64,000 nt of DNA, taken from the NCBI GenBank assembly GCA_030680235.1, contig JAUXWQ010000028.1, positions 62,001 to 126,000 on the forward strand, in the 5' to 3' direction. The notes under the pieces were generated by a model. It worked only from the letters and a program-made list of their open reading frames with translations. It did not search any database and was not told the origin of the DNA. Source of the DNA: Coxiellaceae bacterium (GTDB taxonomy: Bacteria; Pseudomonadota; Gammaproteobacteria; Coxiellales; Coxiellaceae). Positions 26,773-36,409 of this stretch are shown here, piece after piece. The translations under genes and the position numbers were made by a program. Positions within the stretch are counted from its first letter, which is position 1; the number at the start of each line of letters is the position of its first letter.

Positions 26773-28269
26773 ATGTCAACTACGCCAACAGTATTTGAAG
26801 TGACAGAAGCAACAGGATTTCAATCTTTTCCAGAAAAAAGAAGTCATTTAGGCGGAAAAACACGGGGGCAGATTGTAGAAACCACACAGCTTTTAAGAAT
26901 GCATTCTCGTGAGATTACCTTTGCAAAAAAGATGCTGAAGAACGCTGAAGATGGCTCTCAACTGCCTCATCATTTAAAGGACACTTATTTACGCTACACG
27001 AATACAGTGACAAAAGAATTTTTTGAACTCAAACATACTTATTTTAAGTTTGATGGGAAAATTTATGCTGCATTAAAACGCACAGATATTATCGGCTCAG
27101 GTCAAACATCAAATGTGAAGCGTGTTGTTGATGTCGAAACAGGAAAACTTGCTGCGTTAAAACTACTTAAAAGAAAAGCACTTGATGAGAGTGGTAACTT
27201 AGCAGGAAAAAGTGACACCATTCCATTAGTAGATCTAATTCCTATCATTGCTACAGGCAAAAAGAAAGCAAATCCTTTAAAAACAGAGGAATATTCTTTT
27301 GGTTTTCTATCTAATGATCCTTCAGAAAACACGGATAACATACCGTTCTCTGCTGACATTCTATTAAAAACAAACATCCGAGGTTTTGCCTGTCCAGAAA
27401 AAAACTTTCAACTGATAGCATACTCAGAAGAAACTATTCTGTCCTATACCACTAAAAAAGCAAAAGAAATTTTTGCACTCAAAGAGCAACTGATAACAGA
27501 AAAGCCTTTATCAAATATATCTTCTTTAGAAAAAAAAATATCTGCACTAGAAGCAGCTCTGGCAGAAGACTTGCAAAAAATATTTCTGAAAAGCACAAAG
27601 GCATTACAAGACATACATACAGGCAGATTTTCGAAAACCAACATAAAATATGTTCATACCGATGTTAAACCCGACAATATCCTAGTATCCATTAAATCTA
27701 AAAAAGGTCAAAATCGACCTTCTTTAATCGTGACTTTTTGTGATATCGACAGCCGGGTTCCTCTTGACCCAGATCAAGATGGCATGAGCTTATCGACCAG
27801 TTCGGTTTCAGGACATGGAACCCCCCTGTATCTTTCTCCTGAGGCTCCGACTCCTCACACTAAAGGAGATCTACGTTACTCTGTTAAAGGCGAGGTTTAT
27901 TCGCTTGGGAAAACTTTTGCTGTCTTATTAGAAACTGCCTTTCCAAAAAGCAATAGCGTCTTAGCCTATCAAACACAAGAAAAAATTGCACAGTTAAGAG
28001 CCGTTGCAAGCAGTATGTGTGACAGTCACCTATCGCCCGCAGAACGTCCTTCTCTTAGCGCCGTAGAAGAGGCTCTGATTGCTAAACACCAGAACAAAAC
28101 AACAAGCCAGGACTCTTCAGAACATCAGAATTTTCTTGATCTATCTACATCTGCATCCAGTCTTTTTTCCAAAGCACCACTCAAACAGCCCAAATCATCT
28201 GATGAATTGAGCGATATCATGAAAGAAGCAGATTCTCAGAAAAAACTGCCAAGAGGCCCTCACTTTTAA
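26773..28269 (+). CDS. eukaryotic-like Ser/Thr protein kinase, putative secreted effector
   Basis: A 498-residue soluble protein with no signal peptide or membrane segment. Kinase motifs in order: glycine loop GSGQTSNV (108-115), AALKLL with K130, a coiled region (about 225-275), catalytic HTDVKPDN (295-302), metal site CDIDSR (D324), GTPLYLSPEA (349-358, the APE position) and EVYSLGKTF. The set is complete enough for activity, with HTD replacing HRD and DID replacing DFG. The C terminus is hydrophilic (SDELSDIMKEAD then basic), reminiscent of Dot/Icm E-block signals (inference). GAGGG precedes ATG 26773. Function and host target are unknown. Confidence 0.8.
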   Translation: MSTTPTVFEVTEATGFQSFPEKRSHLGGKTRGQIVETTQLLRMHSREITFAKKMLKNAEDGSQLPHHLKDTYLRYTNTVTKEFFELKHTYFKFDGKIYAALKRTDIIGSGQTSNVKRVVDVETGKLAALKLLKRKALDESGNLAGKSDTIPLVDLIPIIATGKKKANPLKTEEYSFGFLSNDPSENTDNIPFSADILLKTNIRGFACPEKNFQLIAYSEETILSYTTKKAKEIFALKEQLITEKPLSNISSLEKKISALEAALAEDLQKIFLKSTKALQDIHTGRFSKTNIKYVHTDVKPDNILVSIKSKKGQNRPSLIVTFCDIDSRVPLDPDQDGMSLSTSSVSGHGTPLYLSPEAPTPHTKGDLRYSVKGEVYSLGKTFAVLLETAFPKSNSVLAYQTQEKIAQLRAVASSMCDSHLSPAERPSLSAVEEALIAKHQNKTTSQDSSEHQNFLDLSTSASSLFSKAPLKQPKSSDELSDIMKEADSQKKLPRGPHF

Positions 28270-28316
28270 TCCGCTTTTTTATAATGGGTATTATAATAAA
28301 AACGAACTGAGCCCAC

Positions 28317-28349
28317 CTTAAGGAAGTTTTAATAACCAATCTGTACAAT
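28317..28349 (+). promoter_or_regulatory. PmrA-box-like site with -10 element for the U-box gene
   Basis: CTTAAG (28317-28322), five bases, then TTTAAT (28328-28333): two half-sites 11 bp apart, as in the PmrA box of Legionella and Coxiella effector genes (YTTAAK-N5-YTTAAK). A -10 element TACAAT (28344-28349) follows after 10 bases, the expected spacing for this class of response regulator. Chance occurrence in AT-rich DNA cannot be excluded. Confidence 0.5.
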
Positions 28350-28384
28350 TACTTTTAAATCACACTATCAAGAGATCACTTAAG

Positions 28385-29746
28385 ATGACTCGTATGACTA
28401 ATGCTGCTGTGTTGGAAAAACTGAATGTCACTGCGCCAGACGATGGCTTTGACTGCACAATTACTTGTGAAGTGATGGACGACCCAGTGATTGATCCAAC
28501 CACACTCAATAAGGCTGCCGTAGCCTGGCTTTCTGCGTCCCCAGAAGAAAAAGCTATTCTTGATTGTGGCAATTTTAAAGAAGTTCCCAGATACGACAGA
28601 AGGTCGCTTGTCAGATTAATTAATAATGACGTGGGCACAAGTCCAAATACGCGATTACCGTTCACCGAGCAGCAATTAATACCGGACACAGCATTAAAAT
28701 CTAAAATTGACCTCTTTATGCGTCCTCACAAAATAGAAATAATAAAATCTGATGCGGAAGCAGAAATGCAAGGTAAGTTTTTTCACAGATGGTTACTTGT
28801 TTCGCCAAAAGGTGCGGCAAAAGAGTTGGTAAAACCATTGTTAGTAGCAGCATTGAATGCCGTTGAAGATTTACAAACGATAAAAGACATTGTAGAAAAA
28901 ACCAGTCCAAAACAATTGCCCATTTTATTGTCAACATCAGGCACAGCGGCTATCGAACATCTGAAGCATCTTGATATCCAACGCACTGGTACGCCATTAC
29001 AAATGGCATTATACAGTGATGATGAAGGCGTGGTTGCCTATTTAAAAACTGTAATGGATCCAGAAGAATTTGAGCGTCAATCAAAAGAAGTATTTAGAAA
29101 TGCGCTGCCACCTGCAAAACAAACTGAATTAGATGCTCTGAATGCACCCGCATTGGCGTACTACAATGCAATGCTGATCACGCAAAAAGCAGCCGCAGAA
29201 GAATTATGTAATGAAGCATTTGCGTTTGATGCTGTCAATAATCGATTTACGATCACGAATGCCACCATTGCGGATTTTCAGCAAAAGCTTAACAGTTATG
29301 TCAAAAATAACCCCATGCATAATCCTTTTATTTTGCATCGCTTGTATGAATATGAAACTGATGAGAACTTACCAAGCAACTACGCAGAAGATTGTTTATT
29401 TTCAGAAAAAGCACTAGGCCATGCGCATGCATTATCTTCCGCTCGTTGGCTGCAGCATTACGCGTGGGGCATCTTGCATCTTAGTGGTGGTAATGGCGCA
29501 CCCGAGATTGCGTTTCGCTCATTTGACTGTCGTGATTCTAATCCCCCGGTTGATATTCGTTCTTTTATTTCGGCTCATTTGGGGGTTGATTCTTTTATGA
29601 CTATATTTGGGAGGCCGAACAGTGAGGGTGAGAGTGAGACCGAGGCGTGGCAGGGTCGCCGTTTTAGAAATTTTTGTCGGGAAAAACAGCAAGCTTTCAG
29701 AACTTATTACACGGCCAGCGCGAGCATGCGCCCCGCGACGCCTTAA
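28385..29746 (+). CDS. U-box domain protein, putative E3 ubiquitin ligase effector
   Basis: A 453-residue soluble protein. Residues about 22-112 look like a U-box: FDCTITCEVMDDPVIDP, then an insertion of some 30 residues, then RYDRRSLVRLINND, TRLPFTEQQLIPDTALKSKID, matching the U-box pattern of CPIT-x-EVM-x-DPV, PLT-x-x-x-L-x-PN-x-x-L. The remainder has no family that I recognise, but is Ala/Leu rich and helical. Bacteria lack ubiquitin, so such proteins usually act inside host cells (known for LubX in Legionella). It follows the kinase gene by 115 bp and has its own PmrA-like promoter. The frame stays open beyond the stop (see next entry). Confidence 0.75.
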   Translation: MTRMTNAAVLEKLNVTAPDDGFDCTITCEVMDDPVIDPTTLNKAAVAWLSASPEEKAILDCGNFKEVPRYDRRSLVRLINNDVGTSPNTRLPFTEQQLIPDTALKSKIDLFMRPHKIEIIKSDAEAEMQGKFFHRWLLVSPKGAAKELVKPLLVAALNAVEDLQTIKDIVEKTSPKQLPILLSTSGTAAIEHLKHLDIQRTGTPLQMALYSDDEGVVAYLKTVMDPEEFERQSKEVFRNALPPAKQTELDALNAPALAYYNAMLITQKAAAEELCNEAFAFDAVNNRFTITNATIADFQQKLNSYVKNNPMHNPFILHRLYEYETDENLPSNYAEDCLFSEKALGHAHALSSARWLQHYAWGILHLSGGNGAPEIAFRSFDCRDSNPPVDIRSFISAHLGVDSFMTIFGRPNSEGESETEAWQGRRFRNFCREKQQAFRTYYTASASMRPATP

Positions 29747-29848
29747 GCGTCGCTGCTGCGTAATGGTGTAGCTGGATACTGTTGGAATATTGTTGCAGCA
29801 CAATTTGCAGCAATGGGATCCCAGCAAGATTCAATAAAGGCAACATAA
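29747..29848 (+). other. in-frame coding-like tail after the U-box stop codon
   Basis: After TAA at 29744-29746 the same frame continues 33 sense codons to a TAA at 29846, giving ASLLRNGVAGYCWNIV then AAQFAAMGSQQDSIKAT, protein-like in composition. The first TAA lies in the five-base loop of a perfect 7-bp hairpin (GCGACGC 29735-29741, GCGTCGC 29747-29753). This suggests a recently truncated or read-through C terminus, or an insertion that brought the stop. Confidence 0.4.
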
Positions 29849-29850
29849 TT

Positions 29851-29994
29851 TTAATGTACGTTGGTCAACGATGTTAGATCTTGCAAATAAGACACGATAT
29901 CTGTTAATTGATCCATGACTTCTTCATAACCGCCGATGGCACTCAAATCAAATGCGGGGTGTCGCTGCTTGAATTGTTCATTATAATCCGGCAT
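29851..29994 (-). pseudogene. 47-codon open frame, probable gene remnant
   Basis: Minus-strand frame MPDYNEQFKQRHPAFDLSAI, then GGYEEVMDQLTDIVSYLQDL and TSLTNVH before a stop. The composition is protein-like, but it overlaps the 5' end of the GrpB remnant on the other strand and has no visible ribosome binding site. Family not recognised. Most likely the 3' end of a lost gene, though a short true gene is not excluded. Confidence 0.3.
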
Positions 29995-30476
29995 GGGAAA
30001 AATTAGCAGCAGCTGAAATTAAAACAATTAAAGAAGTTGCTCAATTACCTTATACATTAATAGAGCACATTGGAAGTACAGCGGCACCCAATTTATCTAG
30101 CAAACCCATTATTGATATTTTTATTGTCGTGAAATCTATTTTTGAAGCAGATCAATGGATTAAACCGTTAGAGACAATGGGATATATATTTTGGGATGAA
30201 AATCCAGACAAATCACATTTACGTTTTTTTAAAGGAATGCCACCATTTGGCGCAAAGCGAACGCATCATATTCATATTGTAGAGGAATCTAATCATACAA
30301 TTGAGCATCGCATTTTATTCAGGGATATTTTGAGAGGTGATGAAAAAATCAGATTAACGTATGAAGCGCTTAAACTGCAGTTATCACAATCATTTCAATC
30401 TGATCGAGAAGCGTATACGGATAAAAAAGTGATTTTATTGAAGGGGTCTTGCGTGCTCATGGTTATAAAAAATTAA
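29973..30476 (+). pseudogene. GrpB/UPF0157-family protein, 5' end lost
   Basis: The frame reads IVHYNPAWEKLAAAEI, then IEHIGSTAAPNLSSKPIIDI and FWDENPDKSHLRFFKG with HHIHIVEESNHTIEHRILFRD, the conserved nucleotidyltransferase-like GrpB sequence for nearly its full length of about 167 residues. A TGA stop at 29970 directly precedes it, and no ATG, GTG or TTG occurs in frame until GTG 30129, which would remove the conserved IEHIGST motif. Only the first few residues are missing, so the break is recent. ATT at 29973 is a remote alternative start without a good ribosome binding site. Confidence 0.7.
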
Positions 30477-30503
30477 TTTCCCGTTAAAAAACGCGAATTT
30501 AAA

Positions 30504-31508
30504 TTAGCCCTTTGTGTCAGTGATGGTTGTCATGAATTCTTTCAATGCCCCGCTGAGCCTTCCATGCTTTTGAAATGATAGAAAACGCGCTTCATCGCAT
30601 GCGAGCCTGAGCCTATATTGAGCGAGTGCCTCATAAATAATCCATAATATATGCGCAAGTGAAAAAGCTTCTAACAAACGCTCTTTAAATTCAAACGTCA
30701 TATAATTTTTAAGACAGGTATCCATCAGCTGAATATAGGCATCATCTTGCTCCGTTAGTCCATAGTGTTTTTTCATTTGTCGCAAACAACCTACCAATGA
30801 AAAAAACGGATGCGAGATCACGATTTCTCCTAAATCAATGAAGGTGATCGCTTGTGTTTTATCATCTATCAGAATGTTGTTGTCATGAAAATCACACTGA
30901 ACGATGCTTTGTTTGATGGAGTAGTCAGATAATTTTTTGCATAAACTGGAAACTGTTGATTGCAGTGCCTTTAATTCACCGATTTCTTTTTCTGATAACC
31001 CATCTGTTATTAATACGTCTTTTTGCGAAAGTAATTGCATGTATAAATCGGGTAATTTATCTAAGCGCCAATCAGGAACGCCAATATCAAGGAAAATATT
31101 AACCTCATTAGCAACGGTTAATTGTAGAGATGTAAAATGATCAATGGCTTTACAAAGTAATGTTGCATCAAAATGTTTTTTCAATAGTGTTCGTAATGGG
31201 CTGCCGGCATCTTTCATCAAAAAACAATCTAAATTCACGTTGCTTGCGATGACTTTTGGAACAGGGGCATGAAATTGATCATGCAAAATCTGAGTAATGT
31301 GTGCCTCCAGTGCAAGCAATTTCGGGGTATGCTTCAAATAAATGTAACCAGCGGTAGATTTAAATCTAACGACATATGACCAAGGTGTATTTTGTATTTC
31401 TTTCGGTTGTTTATCCGTTAGCGTATACCCGTGAGTTGATAGGTATTCACGTCCCCATTGGATAATTGCCCTGTTCTGATTGTCATTTCCTAGCGTGTGT
31501 TCCGTCAT
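30504..31508 (-). CDS. aminoglycoside phosphotransferase-like (APH) kinase
   Basis: A 334-residue protein-kinase-like small-molecule kinase. The N-lobe shows YVVRFKSTAGYIYLKHTP; the catalytic loop is QCDFHDNNILI and the metal site ITFIDLGEIVISHP, the APH/choline-kinase pattern. The substrate is not evident: these families phosphorylate aminoglycosides, choline, ethanolamine, homoserine or sugars. Last gene of a minus-strand series (AbiEi, AbiEii, DUF2905, DUF167), separated from DUF167 by 53 bp. Confidence 0.75.
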   Translation of the reverse strand: MTEHTLGNDNQNRAIIQWGREYLSTHGYTLTDKQPKEIQNTPWSYVVRFKSTAGYIYLKHTPKLLALEAHITQILHDQFHAPVPKVIASNVNLDCFLMKDAGSPLRTLLKKHFDATLLCKAIDHFTSLQLTVANEVNIFLDIGVPDWRLDKLPDLYMQLLSQKDVLITDGLSEKEIGELKALQSTVSSLCKKLSDYSIKQSIVQCDFHDNNILIDDKTQAITFIDLGEIVISHPFFSLVGCLRQMKKHYGLTEQDDAYIQLMDTCLKNYMTFEFKERLLEAFSLAHILWIIYEALAQYRLRLACDEARFLSFQKHGRLSGALKEFMTTITDTKG

Positions 31509-31561
31509 AATTCATTTCTCTTTAAAATAAATGCAGGTCTAAATTCTAAATTTTCACCCTG

Positions 31562-31837
31562 TTATTTCATATAATGTATTATTTTCTGCTGTTGCGTGTC
31601 AGATAAATTTGCAATAGCTACTTTTTTCAACCTGCTTTTATCGCCTGATATTATTGTGATCGATGATTTAGGCGCATCAAAAAATTCAGATATAAAATTA
31701 ATTAATGCCGCATTGGCTTTCCCATCAACTGGCGGTGACTTCACTTTGATCTTGATGTTCCCATCATGAAGTCCAACTATTTCTGACTTTTTAGCGTCCG
31801 GTTGTAAATACACTGTCAAAATAAATTCTGTTTTCAT
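31562..31837 (-). CDS. DUF167 (YggU) family protein
   Basis: A 91-residue protein with the YggU core LTVYLQPDAKKSEIVGLHDG, IKIKVKSPPVDGKANAALINFI and ISGDKSRLKKVAI. This small alpha/beta family is widespread, of unknown biochemical role. The start overlaps the stop of the DUF2905 gene by four bases (ATGA-type), so the two are co-translated. Confidence 0.9.
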   Translation of the reverse strand: MKTEFILTVYLQPDAKKSEIVGLHDGNIKIKVKSPPVDGKANAALINFISEFFDAPKSSITIISGDKSRLKKVAIANLSDTQQQKIIHYMK

Positions 31838-32034
31838 TTTCTAAAAAACCAAAACAATAAGCTCAACACGACGCTGATGATAATGCAGGTCATTATCGGA
31901 AAGTAAAAAGAAAAATCTTGTTTTTTAATCACAATATCACCTGGCAAATTTCCGAGATTTAGTTTTTTAATCCAAGGCCATGTGAGACCAATAAGGATCA
32001 GCAATATGCCAATAGAAATGATTAAGCGTTGCAT
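31834..32034 (-). CDS. DUF2905 small membrane protein
   Basis: A 66-residue protein with two membrane helices (IISIGILLILIGLTWPWI and the segment around ITCIIISVVLSLLFWFF) separated by LNLGNLPGDIVIKKQDFSFYFP, the hallmark of DUF2905. Inner-membrane protein of unknown function, paired by overlap with the DUF167 gene. Confidence 0.9.
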   Translation of the reverse strand: MQRLIISIGILLILIGLTWPWIKKLNLGNLPGDIVIKKQDFSFYFPIMTCIIISVVLSLLFWFFRK

Positions 32035-32103
32035 TGATAGAGCCTTTTATTTTTAATTCTGTTTTTCAGTTATCTTGTACAATTTTATTTGTTTTAATAA
32101 ATA

Positions 32104-33048
32104 CTACAGTTTATGAATATATTTTTTAATTCTCTCCAGAATATCTAAAAATTTCGGCTGTTCCCCAAAATAAATTGCAGATTTTTTTTCAAATTCCGTT
32201 GCATACAATTTTCGTGTATTCTCATCCAACAACAAAAATGCCTCGTTATTTTTTATTTCCATTTCATCCGCAGTACGAAAGCGTTTTTTCTTATGATCAA
32301 GATATTCATTGGTACCAATAAAATCTAAAATACGTTTTTGATTGAGTAGTTGATAAATGTCGTAGTAATGTCGCAAAAAATTAATAGGCATCGTATGGTT
32401 TTTTTGTTGAATCCTGAATTTTGTTGAGATAGTTTGTAATTTTTCAACAAATGTATATTCTGGATTATAACAGTTTACTTTTTTTGCTCGATTATCAATT
32501 ATTTGTATATCAAGCGTCATTATTTTATCAAACGCCCATGAGCTAATATCGCATGGCATGTTGGGTGTTGTTTGATCAAAGCCAAGCTCTAAAATAACGC
32601 CAGATTTTAATGACGGAACATTTGAAAAAAATGAATCATATTCTCCGCGAATACCAGCACTTCGCATTTTTTGCACATCATCAAAGTTGTGATCGCGATA
32701 AAACTTCATATTTGAAATATTTAATTTTTTTGTAATGTAATTAAAAAAATCTGATCGCTGTTGAATGTGAGTAGGTCTGTCATGATTTCTTCCTATCTTA
32801 ATGTCCAACTGAGGATCAGGATAAATTTGTATATCAATATCTTCGCTGAATCGCTCAATAATATTAAAACCCTTTGATAATGAAGTGCCGCCTTTCAATT
32901 CAAATTTAAAATTTTGTTGTTGTAATCCCCATAAGCAATGCATTAGCCAATAATCTTTTTCGACAATAATGGGTAAAATCTCCTTTTCTTTCGCAACCAC
33001 TTCAAATAATTGCTTCGCATCGGGTAGATCATGTAAAAATCTAGTCAT
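32104..33048 (-). CDS. AbiEii/AbiGii-type nucleotidyltransferase toxin
   Basis: A 314-residue protein with the AbiEii nucleotidyltransferase core: EKDYWLMHCLWGL, FELKGGTSLSKGF (the GS motif) and RFSEDIDIQI (the D-x-D catalytic pair). Type IV abortive-infection toxins of this family modify nucleotides or tRNA and stop growth on phage infection. The start at 33048 (alternative 33060) lies within the last codons of the upstream AbiEi-like gene, the usual antitoxin-toxin overlap. Later residues (KNHTMPINFLRHYYDIYQLL) are also typical. Confidence 0.87.
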   Translation of the reverse strand: MTRFLHDLPDAKQLFEVVAKEKEILPIIVEKDYWLMHCLWGLQQQNFKFELKGGTSLSKGFNIIERFSEDIDIQIYPDPQLDIKIGRNHDRPTHIQQRSDFFNYITKKLNISNMKFYRDHNFDDVQKMRSAGIRGEYDSFFSNVPSLKSGVILELGFDQTTPNMPCDISSWAFDKIMTLDIQIIDNRAKKVNCYNPEYTFVEKLQTISTKFRIQQKNHTMPINFLRHYYDIYQLLNQKRILDFIGTNEYLDHKKKRFRTADEMEIKNNEAFLLLDENTRKLYATEFEKKSAIYFGEQPKFLDILERIKKYIHKL

Positions 33049-33628
33049 TGTTGATCTCATTCAAAAATTTTTTAGTGCCCACTTTCCCGTATTTCTCGGA
33101 ACAGCGTTGAGCTTTTTTTAATAATGCTGACGATAATGTATTTTTTATTTTTGCTTTGAGTGTGCTTGTGTCTTCATCGGTTAGTTCATTGGCGTTATTT
33201 AGCAAATCTACTAGCAAAAGCGCGGGCGTTATTTTTTTTGGAAAGCCATAAGCAGGTCTGCGAAAATCATATTCTTGGTTGGCTAATCGAAAAACGCCAT
33301 GACGCTTTCGATTATAAACAACCATGCGATTGTAAACTTGTGTTAACCCCAGCCCTAATGAGTTATAGGCATTCCAAGATAACAAAAGAAAATGATTGTC
33401 TCGTAAAAAAGCTTTTACCAGTGCGCTTTCTTCAGGAGGCAGTGAGCCAAAGCGCGACATTTTGGGTGCGTGGTATAATCCAGGCGCAACCTTTTCTAAA
33501 ACGCCTTGTTGCAGTAAGGTCTGTAAATCTCGATCAACGGCTTTGGAATACTTCAAAAAATCTTCACGACGATAGATGTGTCCTGCTTTTAAATGACGAG
33601 ATAGTTTTTGGGGGCTTGTGGTGTGCAT
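33041..33628 (-). CDS. AbiEi-like antitoxin (DUF6088 type)
   Basis: A 195-residue protein. The N-terminal region (LSRHLKAGHIYRREDFLKYS, VDRDLQTLLQQGVLEKVAPGLY) is a winged helix typical of AbiEi-type antitoxins that repress their own promoter; the central FLLLSWNAYNSLGLGLTQVYN and RLANQEYDFRRP belong to the same family. ATG 33628 is used; codons upstream merely translate the promoter. The promoter at 33638-33666 would give an mRNA with hardly any leader. The stop overlaps the toxin start. Confidence 0.8.
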   Translation of the reverse strand: MHTTSPQKLSRHLKAGHIYRREDFLKYSKAVDRDLQTLLQQGVLEKVAPGLYHAPKMSRFGSLPPEESALVKAFLRDNHFLLLSWNAYNSLGLGLTQVYNRMVVYNRKRHGVFRLANQEYDFRRPAYGFPKKITPALLLVDLLNNANELTDEDTSTLKAKIKNTLSSALLKKAQRCSEKYGKVGTKKFLNEINND

Positions 33629-33637
33629 AACTAATAT

Positions 33638-33666
33638 TATAAGATTTAGGTTAAAAGTATACAAAT
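33638..33666 (-). promoter_or_regulatory. promoter of the AbiE-type operon
   Basis: On the minus strand, TTGTAT (33666-33661), a 17-bp spacer and a perfect TATAAT (33643-33638). The expected start of transcription is within about 3 bases of ATG 33628, and no Shine-Dalgarno sequence is seen, suggesting leaderless translation of the antitoxin. Confidence 0.55.
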
Positions 33667-33931
33667 ATTTTTAGTAAAAATTCATGCATTTAAGCCCAGT
33701 AGACCTGGTGATTATTACGTTATAAATTTCCACCAATTTTGGTGTCATTAACGCGAGAGGGAAAATAAAATCAATGTAACTTGATGAAAGGATGTTATTT
33801 TTATTAGCCTTGAAAGAAGCGGGCTGTTGTCCAGGTGATTTTTGTGTGACAAATTCACTACACGCATAAAAAAATGATCGTAAAGAGTAGTATAAAGTAT
33901 TATGCAACTGATTGAAAAAACGAGAAAAATT

Positions 33932-34006
<75 letters not shown>

Positions 34007-34137
34007 AAACTTAGGTATAACGTGGATTTGAAACTGCGTGTATGTTACTGATCCCTATCGCTTTGGTCAATAGGGAAAGTGGTTTTTTTTCAATCTATCA
34101 CTCAGCGATGCTTTCTCAATGCCAGATTTTTTAATTG

Positions 34138-35705
<1,568 letters not shown>

Positions 35706-35717
35706 GGTCACCGTCTT

Positions 35718-36320
35718 TTATTTTGTAGATCGATTGTGTGAAGCCAAACGACTAAGCAGTGCTGGCATACCACCTGACGCCAATGTGCTCGCAAATTGTG
35801 AACGATAACTTTGCACCATGCTCACATTTTCAATACTAAAATCATAAACTTTCCAGGCATCACCTACACGCTCAACATCATAGGTCACTGGAATACGTTG
35901 TCCTGTTTTACGCACAATAACACTATTAATGCGCATCGTTTGGCGACTCGCAAAACTTTCACGCAAAGGGTGAAACATCACCTTATCACCATCATAAGAA
36001 GACAAAGCCGCCGCATATGTCGTCGTCACCAAGAATGAAAATTCTTTTTCAAACTGCGCGCGCTGCGCGGGTGTTGCCGTTCTCCAAGGCTGGCCTACTA
36101 CGGAAGCGGACATGCGATCCAAATTAACATGCGGCAATAAAATATTATTCACGATTTTTCGAATGACATTAATATTGCCGAGACGCGCTTTATTCGCTTC
36201 TAATTGCACAATCATCTGATTTGCTTCACGCTGCATTTGCGCAACGGGAGAGATCACTGCAGCAAAACAATAGAGCGGGAATAGCATCAAAAAGCATAAA
36301 AAAGCGACATATTTTTTCAT
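35718..36320 (-). CDS. mlaC: periplasmic phospholipid-binding protein MlaC
   Basis: A 200-residue protein with a signal peptide (MKKYVAFLCFLMLFPLYCFA) and the MlaC/Ttg2D fold: RKIVNNILLPHVNLDRMSASVVG, WRTATPAQRAQFEKEF and VTYDVERVGDAWKVYDFSIENVS. It shuttles phospholipids between MlaA at the outer membrane and MlaFEDB at the inner membrane. An 89-bp gap with a hairpin separates it from mlaD, unlike the other, overlapping, junctions in this operon. Confidence 0.95.
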   Translation of the reverse strand: MKKYVAFLCFLMLFPLYCFAAVISPVAQMQREANQMIVQLEANKARLGNINVIRKIVNNILLPHVNLDRMSASVVGQPWRTATPAQRAQFEKEFSFLVTTTYAAALSSYDGDKVMFHPLRESFASRQTMRINSVIVRKTGQRIPVTYDVERVGDAWKVYDFSIENVSMVQSYRSQFASTLASGGMPALLSRLASHNRSTK

Positions 36321-36347
36321 GGGTTGGGTCCTGTTGTTTATTCTATA

Positions 36348-36373
36348 AAAATTAAGGACGAAGTCCTCAATTT
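36348..36373 (-). terminator. terminator-like hairpin between mlaD and mlaC
   Basis: On the minus strand, arms AAATTGAGGAC and GTCCTTAATTT pair with one mismatch around a TTC loop and run into TTTTAT. This looks like a weak intrinsic terminator or an RNA-processing site inside the mla operon, which could lower mlaC-mlaB-murA transcription relative to mlaFED. Confidence 0.5.
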
Positions 36374-36409
36374 ACATCACGGCTCTCAATTATAGGCGAC
36401 ACAAGCAAT

